From Tolypothrix sp. PCC 7910 (GTDB lineage: Bacteria > Cyanobacteriota > Cyanobacteriia > Cyanobacteriales > Nostocaceae): DNA of 64,000 nt. Below, in pieces: positions 45,451 to 53,107 of the stretch. Under the pieces are notes generated by a model. The model searched no databases. It worked only from the letters and a program-made list of their open reading frames with translations, and was not told where the DNA came from. The position numbers were made by a program, and so were the translations under genes. Location: positions 1,799,501-1,863,500 of the forward strand of contig NZ_CP050440.1 of the NCBI RefSeq assembly GCF_011769525.1, written 5' to 3'. How positions within the stretch are numbered: position 1 is the stretch's first letter; each line of letters starts with the position of its first letter.

Positions 45451-46644
45451 TTATATTCCTTTAAATCCCATATGAGTTTCTACTTCTTGTTCTGCTGGAG
45501 TAGAACTCATCTTCCTAGATGCAAATCTGCGAGAACTATGGCGTAAATTACCAATTTGGCTCAGAAATATCCCTACTAAAATCAAGCTACCACCAATATA
45601 TTGAGCCATTGTAGGGGCTTCATTTAATATCAAAAAAGCAGCAACGATACCTACAATTGGTGTAAATGAGCCGATTAATGATGCTGTAGACACTGTAGAA
45701 TCTCTTAAGCCTTTGAGCCAAAATGACTGGCCTAGCACTACAATAACGGCACCATAAACTAACATCCATTGCCACAGAAATGGCGAGAACACATCGATAA
45801 AATGCTCTCTACCATAAAGTATTAAAGCTATCAGGAAAAAGATGACAGTTCCTAAAGAAGTGCGAAAAATACTATAAATTCCTAACGGAATCTGAGAGAG
45901 ATATTTTTTACCAATAATTGTAGAAACAGCTACAGCGATAGATCCAATTCCTGCCAATACTTCCCCTAGTCCTAAATTCAAAACCCCCATACTCATCATG
46001 GGGACGCTGGGAGGCTGCAGGAGAATTGTTAGACTAACGCCAACAAATGCTGCGATCGCACCTAAAATTTCCCACCTATTTACTCGTTCTCGCAACAACC
46101 AGACTGATAAAGCTAGGGTTAATGGGGGTTCCAAGCGTCCGATCAAAATCACATTGTTAACGCCTGTAATTGCTAAAGCTTGGAAAATTAAGCCAGGGGC
46201 CAGCGCTCCTGATAAAATCGCGACAACGGTAAGGCTGAACCAATCTCTTTTCGATAGTTGCTGCAAAGTCGTTTTATTCCACTGTCGCCAGTAAATAGCG
46301 CTCAAGACTATCAACGCGCAAAGGTTACCGACAAATAAAACATTACACAGCGAGATAGGATTGCGATCGCCTATCAAGTTATTGGCACCAATTTCTGTGA
46401 GCTTACGAGTAATTGCACTAGATGCACCAAAGATGAGGATTGCTAACCAGAGATATATTTGCCCTGGAATTCTTTGGTGCGAACGATTTCGTCTTTTTAC
46501 TCTAGTCACAATAACACCACTGTATACAATCAGCTTTTGCTTAAAAATACTGTAAGCCACTTGTGAATTTAACATCCCATAACTCTCTGAAAAAATGCTG
46601 AGAATTAACTGAAATTTCTCAAGGGATAAATTCATCAAAATCAT
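45451..46644 (-). CDS. EamA/DMT-superfamily transporter
   Basis: Up to 397 residues, about ten transmembrane helices forming two EamA repeats (first about 65-210: IYLWLAILIFGASSAITRKL ... ILGAIAAFVGVSLTILLQP; second about 225-370 ending YIGGSLILVGIFLSQIG). Such proteins export metabolites or amino acids; the substrate is unknown. The first 50 residues before the first helix look non-native, so the real start may be ATG 46575 (MLNSQVAYS) or a GTG further in. The C-terminal tail is cytosolic and polar. A divergent exported-protein gene starts 79 bases away. Confidence 0.88.
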   Translation of the reverse strand: MILMNLSLEKFQLILSIFSESYGMLNSQVAYSIFKQKLIVYSGVIVTRVKRRNRSHQRIPGQIYLWLAILIFGASSAITRKLTEIGANNLIGDRNPISLCNVLFVGNLCALIVLSAIYWRQWNKTTLQQLSKRDWFSLTVVAILSGALAPGLIFQALAITGVNNVILIGRLEPPLTLALSVWLLRERVNRWEILGAIAAFVGVSLTILLQPPSVPMMSMGVLNLGLGEVLAGIGSIAVAVSTIIGKKYLSQIPLGIYSIFRTSLGTVIFFLIALILYGREHFIDVFSPFLWQWMLVYGAVIVVLGQSFWLKGLRDSTVSTASLIGSFTPIVGIVAAFLILNEAPTMAQYIGGSLILVGIFLSQIGNLRHSSRRFASRKMSSTPAEQEVETHMGFKGI

Positions 46645-46722
46645 GGTTGAGTTTCAGTTCAGCTTCAGCGCTAACAGCGATAGTTTGGTTGTTCCAGAAA
46701 ATTCCAAGTTTAGGAGTCAAAA

Positions 46723-47100
46723 ATGAAACTCGCTACCATGCTCACCAGCGTTGCCTTAATCGGTTGTTTTACAATTTGGGATGCTCCCCTCAAAGCTATT
46801 AATCCCTCACTATTTCAAGCTTCAGCCGCAGAAGCAAAGGACGCTACAGGATTAACTGCTCAACAAAAAATAGAATTCCTCGCAAAAAACAAGGGTCAGT
46901 TTGGTAGTGGTGACGCTTTGCGACGTTACTTTTTTGGCGACTTAGAGCCAATTGCAGTACAGCCAGGTGGTGCAGGTATGGTAGTTAACTTGTACAACAA
47001 AGCCAATAATGTCACCATTGCTTACTGTGCAACCTACGATGTGGTTGTTGCAATCAAGAAAGGCAAGATTGCTAAGTTTGAATCCAACGAAGTTAAATAA
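46723..47100 (+). CDS. small exported protein, unknown function
   Basis: 125 residues with a signal peptide (MKLATMLTSVALIGCFTIWD...; cleavage probably after ASAAEA near 37, or earlier). The mature part is TGLTAQQKIEFLAKNKGQFGSGDALRRYFFGDLEPIAV followed by MVVNLYNKANNVTIAYCATYDVVVAIKKGKIAKF. I recognise no family. It starts with ATG 46723, preceded by AGGAG at 46711-46715. The region to 47439 downstream contains GAGTGCT repeats (47101-47118) and a palindrome at 47295. Confidence 0.8.
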   Translation: MKLATMLTSVALIGCFTIWDAPLKAINPSLFQASAAEAKDATGLTAQQKIEFLAKNKGQFGSGDALRRYFFGDLEPIAVQPGGAGMVVNLYNKANNVTIAYCATYDVVVAIKKGKIAKFESNEVK

Positions 47101-47294
47101 TGAGTGCTGAGTGCTGAGTAGTTAAGTTGTTCTCTTACTCGTTACTCAGCAATGCTAAGTTCTAATTCTTCTTCATGTCTTGAGTTTGAAGCCTACCGAA
47201 ATAGTGCTTCAAGCTGAAACAAAGCAGCTTCAAACCCTTTCCTATTAATACTTTCAGATAGACATTACACCTCACAAAAATCTTGTTCTTTTCG

Positions 47295-47320
47295 ATGACA
47301 GGCGTAGGTACGCCTGTCAT
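47295..47320. terminator. 12-bp palindrome downstream of the exported-protein gene
   Basis: ATGACAGGCGTA (47295-47306) and TACGCCTGTCAT (47309-47320) are perfectly complementary with two bases between. No T run follows, so this could be a repeat rather than a terminator. Confidence 0.5.
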
Positions 47321-47377
47321 TACCTTATTGATAAGCTGCTTTTATAGATAGTATTTACAATTATTTGTCAAGCAGTA

Positions 47378-47406
47378 TTGACTATTTGTAACAGAATAGT
47401 TATATT
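47378..47406 (+). promoter_or_regulatory. sigma-70-type promoter of psb34
   Basis: TTGACT (47378-47383), 17 bp, TATATT (47401-47406): a near-consensus promoter whose start point near 47413 gives a short leader before psb34. TTTACAAT at 47354-47361 could be a light-response half-site, but I cannot support a full HLR1 element. Confidence 0.7.
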
Positions 47407-47439
47407 TATTTACATAAATTAATGAATAAGAAAAAAACT

Positions 47440-47610
47440 ATGTACACAACTGTTAATGAAGACGGCGTTCTCAACAACTACGCAACTGAACCCCAAATGT
47501 ACTACGCTGATTACCCTGCAATTTGGGAACAACGCAAATATGTTATACAAAGCGTTTTTGCTACATTGCTTGTCACTACTCTGGTGTTGGTTGGCTTGAG
47601 TGTTAGCTAG
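47440..47610 (+). CDS. psb34: Psb34, photosystem II assembly / light-harvesting-like protein
   Basis: 56 residues from ATG 47440: MYTTVNEDGVLNNYATEPQM, then an aromatic hinge YYADYPAIWEQRKYVIQ and one transmembrane helix (SVFATLLVTTLVLVGLSVS). This is the ssl1498/Psb34 family of one-helix proteins, related to HLIPs, that bind CP47-containing photosystem II assembly intermediates. The frame also opens at ATG 47422 (six more Lys-rich residues), which leaves an unusually short leader from the predicted promoter. A perfect terminator follows at 47657, then the tandem repeat array. Confidence 0.9.
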   Translation: MYTTVNEDGVLNNYATEPQMYYADYPAIWEQRKYVIQSVFATLLVTTLVLVGLSVS

Positions 47611-47656
47611 AATTTTTTAAATTTGGTATCAGTTCGTTATTCGAGCTTCTCCTTTT

Positions 47657-47685
47657 AACCCCGGTTAGTGCCACCGGGGTTTTTT
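47657..47685 (+). terminator. psb34 terminator
   Basis: AACCCCGGT (47657-47665) and ACCGGGGTT (47673-47681) with a 7-nt loop, then a T run. Its 3' half (GGGGTTTTTTGTGAGC) is also the start of the tandem repeat unit that follows. Confidence 0.93.
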
Positions 47686-48170
47686 GTGAGCAATTAACCA
47701 TACATAATCAGAAACCCAGCCTTAATGACTGGGTTTTTGCTGGGGTATATCCCCGTGCTTTCGGTATAAAGTTTACATATAAGTTGCTTGTCTGAGAATT
47801 ACTACAACATTGAATTTGTCGATTCCTGAAAAAGTCCTGGGGTTTTTTGTGAGCAATTAACCATACATAATCAGAAACCCAGCCTTAATGACTGGGTTTT
47901 TGCTGGGGTATATCCCCGTGCTTTCGGTATAAAGTTTACATATAAGTTGCTTGTCTGAGAATTACTACAGCATGAGATTTCCCGATTCCAGAGAACTTGC
48001 CACCGAAATTTTTGATGACTTAGCAACCTATATATAATCAAAAACCCAGCCTTGATGACTGGGTTGTTGTTGGGGTATGTCCCCGTGCTTTCGGTATAAA
48101 GTTTACATATAAGTTGCTTGTCTGAGAATTACTACAACATTAGATTTCCCGATTCCAGAAAAAGTAAAAC
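47676..48170 (+). ncRNA. three tandem copies of a structured 163-167-bp repeat, candidate small-RNA array
   Basis: Copies begin near 47676, 47839 and 48006; aligned anchors AAACCCAGCC are at 47712, 47875 and 48042. Copies 1 and 2 are nearly identical over more than 130 bp; copy 3 differs mainly in loop bases. Each holds a terminator-like hairpin (AAACCCAG ... CTGGGTTT plus T's in copies 1 and 2), a small stem GGGGTATATCCCC (GGGGTATGTCCCC in copy 3), then TTTACA - 16 bp - GAGAAT, a possible promoter (47772-47777 and 47794-47799 in copy 1). Read this way, a transcript starting in one copy ends at the hairpin of the next, about 95 nt. No open frame is shared. The RNA assignment is inference; the repeat is certain. 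Confidence 0.55.
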
Positions 48171-48257
48171 CAATTTGAAAAACAATCCAACAAAGACATA
48201 AAGAGGGGTATACACAATACCGTATAGATAAAACAAATTGATTGACGTTTAAAGCCT

Positions 48258-48285
48258 GTAGAGACGCGATCAATCGCGTCTCTAC
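48258..48285. repeat. dispersed-type hairpin GTAGAGACGCGAT
   Basis: GTAGAGACGCGAT (48258-48270) and ATCGCGTCTCTAC (48273-48285), perfect 13-bp stem with a 2-nt loop; I recall this palindrome as common in Nostoc intergenic DNA. The surroundings (48171-48562) contain GGGGTATAC-like sequence and the upstream region of the next gene, nothing else supported. Confidence 0.85.
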
Positions 48286-48562
48286 TCCACAGATTGATCG
48301 TGTATCTACAACCCCAAAATCATGACGAAAAATTCTTAACTGAACCGTATTGGGACTACACAGCTTTGTAAACCTAAAGATGATTAATGTGTTATCAATA
48401 TTTTTCTTAATTTGTATAAATTAATTACTCTTAAATTTTGGTGAGTAATCAATCCATACTCAATCAAGAATTGTATTGATTTGAGCGCTGGTACCTCTGT
48501 ATGTTCATATACTGAGAGTGTTCCCCAATTAGCGTGCAGAATGCACATTTGGAGGTTCCAAA

Positions 48563-48763
48563 ATGGATCACACATACGAGGTATTGGTAGATATTAAAGA
48601 ATTTGCTGACCTAGCAAACAATACCTTTCAACGCGGGACAACAAGGTACGAAATCGACGCTCCTTCCAGAGAAAAAGCTGACGGTATGGCATTCCAAAAG
48701 GCCAGAAGCGAGCATCCCAGAGGCACTGAATACGATATTAGGGTAACCAGACTACTCAGGTAA
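48563..48763 (+). CDS. small soluble protein, unknown function
   Basis: 66 residues: MDHTYEVLVDIKEFADLANN, then TRYEIDAPSREKADGMAFQKARSEHPRGTEYDIRVTRLLR. The pattern beta-alpha-beta with a basic end suggests a compact RNA- or DNA-associated or ribosome-like small domain, but I recognise no family. It has a strong ribosome-binding site, GGAGG (48550-48554), 8 bases before the ATG and a terminator at 48840, so it is a real, independently transcribed gene. Confidence 0.8.
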   Translation: MDHTYEVLVDIKEFADLANNTFQRGTTRYEIDAPSREKADGMAFQKARSEHPRGTEYDIRVTRLLR

Positions 48764-48839
48764 AGCGAACATTAGGCTATACTTCCCAGAATCGGCATTC
48801 CTTTACTGTGAGTTTGAAGTAATTTATATAGATATCAAT

Positions 48840-48881
48840 AGCGGTGTCGAGTGCTATCTGCTCAGCTCGACACCGCTAAAT
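48840..48881 (+). terminator. terminator of the 66-residue gene
   Basis: AGCGGTGTCGAG (48840-48851) and CTCGACACCGCT (48866-48877), 12 perfect pairs with a 14-nt loop, followed by AAATTTT. The remainder to 49127 shows nothing else. Confidence 0.85.
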
Positions 48882-49127
48882 TTTGGTTAAACTTCGTGCA
48901 ACTTGAGAACTAGAGTTTTTCGCAAGAAAGCAGCGCTAAAATTCCAAAGCTTAAAAATATATAATTAAATCCATATCTGCCCAATAGAGTTTACCAGCTA
49001 CAGAAACTAACGCTTCATAAGGTAGAGTACACATATCAGTTGGTAATCTCTAAGGCTTCAAGCAGCCATAGAAAACTTACTGGATAAAGTTTTTAGGTTG
49101 CCGAATGGTTGTTGCAAGGAGAATCTC

Positions 49128-49499
49128 TTGAGAATATTTTTATTTATCCTGCTGTTGGCGATCACTTTATTTAGATTTACATTCATTCTGCCAGCATTAG
49201 CTGCCGAAACATCCAATGGCGCGAAAATCTTTGATGCTAATTGTTCTTCTTGCCATATCGGTGGCGGTAATATCCTAATTAGCCACAAAACCTTGCAAAA
49301 GGAGGCATTATCAAGTTATCTGGAGAATTACGACCAAGACCCCATTAAAGCAATTATCCACCAGGTACAAAACGGCAAAAATGCCATGCCTCCCTTTAAA
49401 AATAAGTTAAGCACTCAGGAGATTTTAGAGGTAGCTGCTTACGTTTTCCAGAAAGCGGAAACAGGTTGGCAAAGTACCTCCTCTGCTGCTACACCTTAA
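49128..49499 (+). CDS. petJ: cytochrome c6-like protein
   Basis: Soluble c-type cytochrome of the thylakoid lumen or periplasm. Signal peptide MRIFLFILLLAITLFRFTFI ... ALA, then NGAKIFDANCSSCHIGGGN with the haem-binding CSSCH, and GKNAMPPFKNKLSTQEILEVAAYVF with the axial Met. About 90 mature residues, the normal size of cytochrome c6, which carries electrons from cytochrome b6f to photosystem I. It differs from the main PetJ type (ILISHKTLQKEALSSYLEN) and may be a c6B/c6C-like paralogue. The frame opens at TTG 49098, but TTG 49128 lies 7 bases after AAGGAG (49116-49121) and gives a clean signal peptide. Confidence 0.88.
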   Translation: MRIFLFILLLAITLFRFTFILPALAAETSNGAKIFDANCSSCHIGGGNILISHKTLQKEALSSYLENYDQDPIKAIIHQVQNGKNAMPPFKNKLSTQEILEVAAYVFQKAETGWQSTSSAATP

Positions 49500-49562
49500 T
49501 ATCGGTTAATGGGAAAAGGGAAAGCCTAGATTCAAATATTTTCCTCTTTCTCAGCCCAAATA

Positions 49563-49616
49563 AATGTGGATTGTCAAGACGTTGTATCTAGCATCTTAAC
49601 AATCCACATTCATTTT
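49563..49616 (+). terminator. hairpin after the cytochrome gene
   Basis: AATGTGGATTGT (49563-49574) and ACAATCCACATT (49599-49610) pair perfectly over a 24-nt loop, then CATTTTT. GGTTAAAGGGTAAGGG-type repeats occupy 49678-49700. Confidence 0.7.
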
Positions 49617-49738
49617 TGGCTTTTGTCTCCAATCCCAGAAAGCTGACGATAGTACTCGTTTGCTGTATTGGGAAAAAGGTTAAAGGGTAAGGGTTAAAGG
49701 TTTTTTACTTTTCCCATTCTCCTTTACCCCTTAACCTT

Positions 49739-51394
49739 TTATTTGTCTTGATTAGAGGTTTCTCTTTCTTGTCTGAGTTCACGCAACTGTTGTACTAGCT
49801 TTTTGCCAGATTCCACAACAGCCGCAGGCTGATTGCTGTTAGTAGCAGGTGCTGCTAGTGGTTGAGTAGTAGTGGCTGGTGTATGTGCAGGTGCAGCTAA
49901 GGGTTTAACAGTAGCACCTGGTGCTGACTGAAGTTTATTAATTAATGAATCTGATGATGGTTTAACACTGGTAGCAGATGTAGGTGTCTGCTGGTTGTTA
50001 TTAACTGTTGGCAATGTTAATGGTTTGGTATTGGTTACTGGTATCGGCTTCAGCTGATTACTATTAACAGCTGGCAAGTTTAAAGGTTTAACAGTAGCGC
50101 CTGGTGCAGATGTCGGTTGGTTATTGTTAACAGCCGGCAGGTTTAAGGGTTTAACAGTTGCACCAGGTGTTGGTGTTGGTTGATTGCTATTAACTAATGG
50201 CAGATTTAAAGGTTTGATAGTCGCAGCAGAACCAGGTGCAGGCTTTTGAGTATCTCCTGTAGCGGCGTTGCTATTATTTTTAAACTCTAAGCTAAAAGGG
50301 TAATGAGCGATCTGCTTATCTCCCTTGGGTGGATTTGTCTTAAAATACTCCATTGCTTCTACTCGCAAAGCTGGAGTTACTGACTGTCCTTCAAATTGAA
50401 TATCTAAGACTTTGCCATCAGGATCTACTACTAATCGCCCTAATACAATACCTTGAACGTCAGTGTTATCTGTAGTAACTGTGTCACGAATCACAGTTTT
50501 TTCTACAGCATTTGGGTATTGTTTCTGAACAGCAGCTCTAAGACTTTCGTAAGATTTAATCTGCGCGATCGCCAGTTCTGTTCCTGGTGTAAGTGCTTGA
50601 TTAGATAGATTGGGTGTAGATCCCAATTGTCCTTGGGGTATGGCTTGTCCGGATATTGTTAAATTATCACCCGCCTGCGGTGTATTACCAATTGCAGCTA
50701 CTAGCTGTTGGTTGTCCCCAGATGGCAATTGATTACTGCTAGGCTGAGGATTTGCTGCCACATCAGCTATGGGAGTTGGGTTACCGTCCACAGGTAGCGG
50801 CGCTGGTGCGTTTGGTAATCCAGCAGGTAGTCTACCCTCTGGTAATACTGGCAACTTGCTCACAGGTAAAGGCTTGGCTTCACCTAAGGTGATATCTCTG
50901 TTATTAAAACGTGGAACTGAAGAGAATTTACTATTGCCATTAAAACCCGAGGTATCAAAGCGGAAATTACTTTGAGAATAATTGCGTAAAGGCTGCCTTT
51001 TTGGTAGTGCCGCAATTGAGTAGTTACCAGCCGATGACGGGATCGGTGGCATAACGAACTGGCTAGGTGATGGTGGTGGTGGTAATGGTGGTAAACTCGA
51101 TTGGGAATCCAGATTGAGTGGAGTAACAGGGGATTGTGATAGTAAAACTGGAGATTGGGGATTAATTGGTGTTTGACCTGGAATTTGCGGTAGCCGACTT
51201 TGGTCAGCTTGGCTCAATTCCATGACTCCAACAGTTTTTGATGATGCTGTTTCTTTCGGTTTATTGGAGTCTACAGGTACTAATGGCACAATCAAGGCGA
51301 TCGCACCGTGGATGCCAACAGAAGCTATTGCTGCTATTCCAGTTGGTTGGCTTAAGATTTCCGGTAGATTTTTTAACAGGGAGACGTAAGACAT
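49739..51394 (-). CDS. TonB-like protein with proline-rich repeats
   Basis: 551 residues. One transmembrane helix near residues 18-40 (GIAAIASVGIHGAIALIVPLV), a long Pro/Gln/Ser-rich periplasmic stretch, and a TonB C-terminal-like domain at about 285-375 (IVLGRLVVDPDGKVLDIQFEG; ALRVEAMEYFKTNPPKGD). After it come six or so degenerate repeats of about 22 residues (ATVKPLNLPAVNNNQPTSAPG), unusual for TonB because the domain is normally C-terminal. A role in energising outer-membrane transport is possible; no ExbB/ExbD or receptor genes are in the window. ATG at 51392-51394; divergent from the lipase gene. Confidence 0.78.
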   Translation of the reverse strand: MSYVSLLKNLPEILSQPTGIAAIASVGIHGAIALIVPLVPVDSNKPKETASSKTVGVMELSQADQSRLPQIPGQTPINPQSPVLLSQSPVTPLNLDSQSSLPPLPPPPSPSQFVMPPIPSSAGNYSIAALPKRQPLRNYSQSNFRFDTSGFNGNSKFSSVPRFNNRDITLGEAKPLPVSKLPVLPEGRLPAGLPNAPAPLPVDGNPTPIADVAANPQPSSNQLPSGDNQQLVAAIGNTPQAGDNLTISGQAIPQGQLGSTPNLSNQALTPGTELAIAQIKSYESLRAAVQKQYPNAVEKTVIRDTVTTDNTDVQGIVLGRLVVDPDGKVLDIQFEGQSVTPALRVEAMEYFKTNPPKGDKQIAHYPFSLEFKNNSNAATGDTQKPAPGSAATIKPLNLPLVNSNQPTPTPGATVKPLNLPAVNNNQPTSAPGATVKPLNLPAVNSNQLKPIPVTNTKPLTLPTVNNNQQTPTSATSVKPSSDSLINKLQSAPGATVKPLAAPAHTPATTTQPLAAPATNSNQPAAVVESGKKLVQQLRELRQERETSNQDK

Positions 51395-51679
51395 GGCTAT
51401 TCTCGTTCACTCAGCTCAATTGCAGTTGCAGATCAATAAATTATTTTTCAGGCTCTAAATTTTTCTTCCGGCTCTATAGCAAAATATTTAAATGTGTCCC
51501 TTACAAAATCATAGCTTTCTAACCTGGGACTAAAACAGCCAGATTGGCATTTTTTTCAGCGAAGTTTAATTTTTGTGCAATCAGGTAACATTTTACTTGA
51601 AAGTGGCACTTGCTGACGCGACCATGAAAAAATCCTGATGTTGCTCGCTAAGATCTGGTAACTGTTAAAATCATTACTC

Positions 51680-52375
51680 ATGGCTTTACCTACAGTTATT
51701 TTACCTGGCTATCTAGAAAGTGCGATCGCTTACCGCCAACTAGAACAATCTCTACAGCAGTTGGGTTTTCCTACAGTGACAGTGCCATTACGGCGGCGAG
51801 ACTGGATTGCCATGTTTGGTGGTAGATCAGTAACACCAATTGTGAAAATATTGGATCGCACGGTAAAGCAAACATTACAGCAATATCAAGCTTCTCAAGT
51901 TAACTTAATAGGTCATTCAGCAGGCGGTTGGCTATCTCGAATTTATTTAGGAGAAAAGCCTTATTTGGGACGTGGTGAAGTCCAATCTTCAATCTGGAAT
52001 GCTCACTTAATAACTGCTACGCTCATTACTTTGGGTACACCTCATATTAGCCAAGAGCGTTGGACACGCTGGAATTTAGATTTTGTCAAAAATAATTACC
52101 CTGGAGCTTTTTACCAAAATGTTCGTTACGTTTGTGTAGCTGGTAAAACTATTTTTGGAGAAAGGCGGCCCGGTAGTTGGTTAGCTTACAGCAGTTATCA
52201 ATTAACCTGTGGCACAGGTAACACTTGGGGAGATGGGATCACACCGATAGCAGCGGCCCATCTCGATGGTGCTGAAAATCTTGTGGTTGAAGGCGTGAGG
52301 CATTCTCCGAGAAGCCCTGGTATTTGGTATGGCTCACCAGAAATACTACAAACTTGGGCACAGTATTTGGCTTAA
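51680..52375 (+). CDS. alpha/beta hydrolase, lipase/PGAP1-like
   Basis: 231 residues. The nucleophile elbow is LIGHSAGGWLSR (Ser near residue 81), preceded by VILPGYLESAIAYRQL with the oxyanion-hole segment. Probable acid and His are Asp in TWGDGITPIAAAHLDGA and His in VEGVRHSPRS. This resembles lipase class 2/PGAP1-type hydrolases of cyanobacteria and plants. No signal peptide, so cytosolic or membrane-associated. The substrate is probably a lipid ester, not proven. ATG 51680. Confidence 0.88.
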   Translation: MALPTVILPGYLESAIAYRQLEQSLQQLGFPTVTVPLRRRDWIAMFGGRSVTPIVKILDRTVKQTLQQYQASQVNLIGHSAGGWLSRIYLGEKPYLGRGEVQSSIWNAHLITATLITLGTPHISQERWTRWNLDFVKNNYPGAFYQNVRYVCVAGKTIFGERRPGSWLAYSSYQLTCGTGNTWGDGITPIAAAHLDGAENLVVEGVRHSPRSPGIWYGSPEILQTWAQYLA

Positions 52376-52453
52376 ATATCTCTAGAGATACAAATAAATT
52401 AATTTTTCTTAGTTAAACTGTAATAAAAATACACATTTTTTATTACATAAGAG

Positions 52454-53107
52454 ATGTCAGCTATGCAAATCACCTTGTCAGATAGAATTTTGCGGCGACT
52501 GGCGACAATATTATCCGTCGCGATGCTTACATTGTGCGTGATTGACCTCTCAACTGGAGTTTTACTTTCCTTCTATTACGAACCTACAGCCGGTGGTGCT
52601 TATCGGTCATTAAAAATGATTGATACCATAGTGCCTTACGGTTGGTTATTTCACAAAACCCACGACCTTTCTGGTAATGCCATGATTGGAGTTGGTTTAA
52701 TTCAAGTTGTTGTGATGTTTTTAGGGCGACAATTCCGCAAGAGTTGGCTAACTGCGTGGATTAGCGGCATTTTGTTTACTTTGAGTGCGATCGCTCTCGA
52801 TTGGACTGCTATGCTCCTAGACTGGACTCAGGAAGGATACTGGCGTTTTAGTATTGAGTTAGGCACCATCGAAGCCATTCCGTTTATTGGTGGCGAGTTG
52901 CGAAATATCCTGACTGGTGGTGGTGCAATTAGTACAATCACTGTGCAACACCTTTACGCCTTAAACAGCTATATTATTTCCCCCATCGCTCTACTGCTGG
53001 CTATAGTGCATTTAGCTGCTTTATTGTGGCAAGAGCGAGAAATGTATGCCGATGAAACTGCTGAGAATACTTTTCAAGCACCAGACGCTTCACTAGTAGA
53101 AAGTTGA
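52454..53107 (+). CDS. cytochrome b6-like (N-terminal cytochrome b) protein with reduced haem ligands
   Basis: 217 residues, four transmembrane helices. It aligns along its length with PetB: FYYEPTAGGAYRSLKMID, GWLFHKTHDLSGNAM, GYWRFSIELGTIEAIPFIGG, LYALNSYIISPIALLLAIVH. Of the four haem b ligands of PetB, His70 (H86 in PetB) and His186 (H202) remain, while the partners are Gln84 (H100) and Asn171 (H187). Each haem would thus lose one ligand, unless the nearby His67 or His166 substitute. It is not the main b6; a membrane redox or structural role is possible. Start ATG 52454, with ATG 52463 also possible. Its 3' end overlaps the convergent antiporter gene by 34 bp. Confidence 0.82.
   Translation: MSAMQITLSDRILRRLATILSVAMLTLCVIDLSTGVLLSFYYEPTAGGAYRSLKMIDTIVPYGWLFHKTHDLSGNAMIGVGLIQVVVMFLGRQFRKSWLTAWISGILFTLSAIALDWTAMLLDWTQEGYWRFSIELGTIEAIPFIGGELRNILTGGGAISTITVQHLYALNSYIISPIALLLAIVHLAALLWQEREMYADETAENTFQAPDASLVES

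Noticed and set aside
47676-48170. NsiR1 array
   Set aside because: The arrangement is similar, but there is no hetF gene downstream and no TCCGGA-type element that I can see; so I call it only a candidate small-RNA array.
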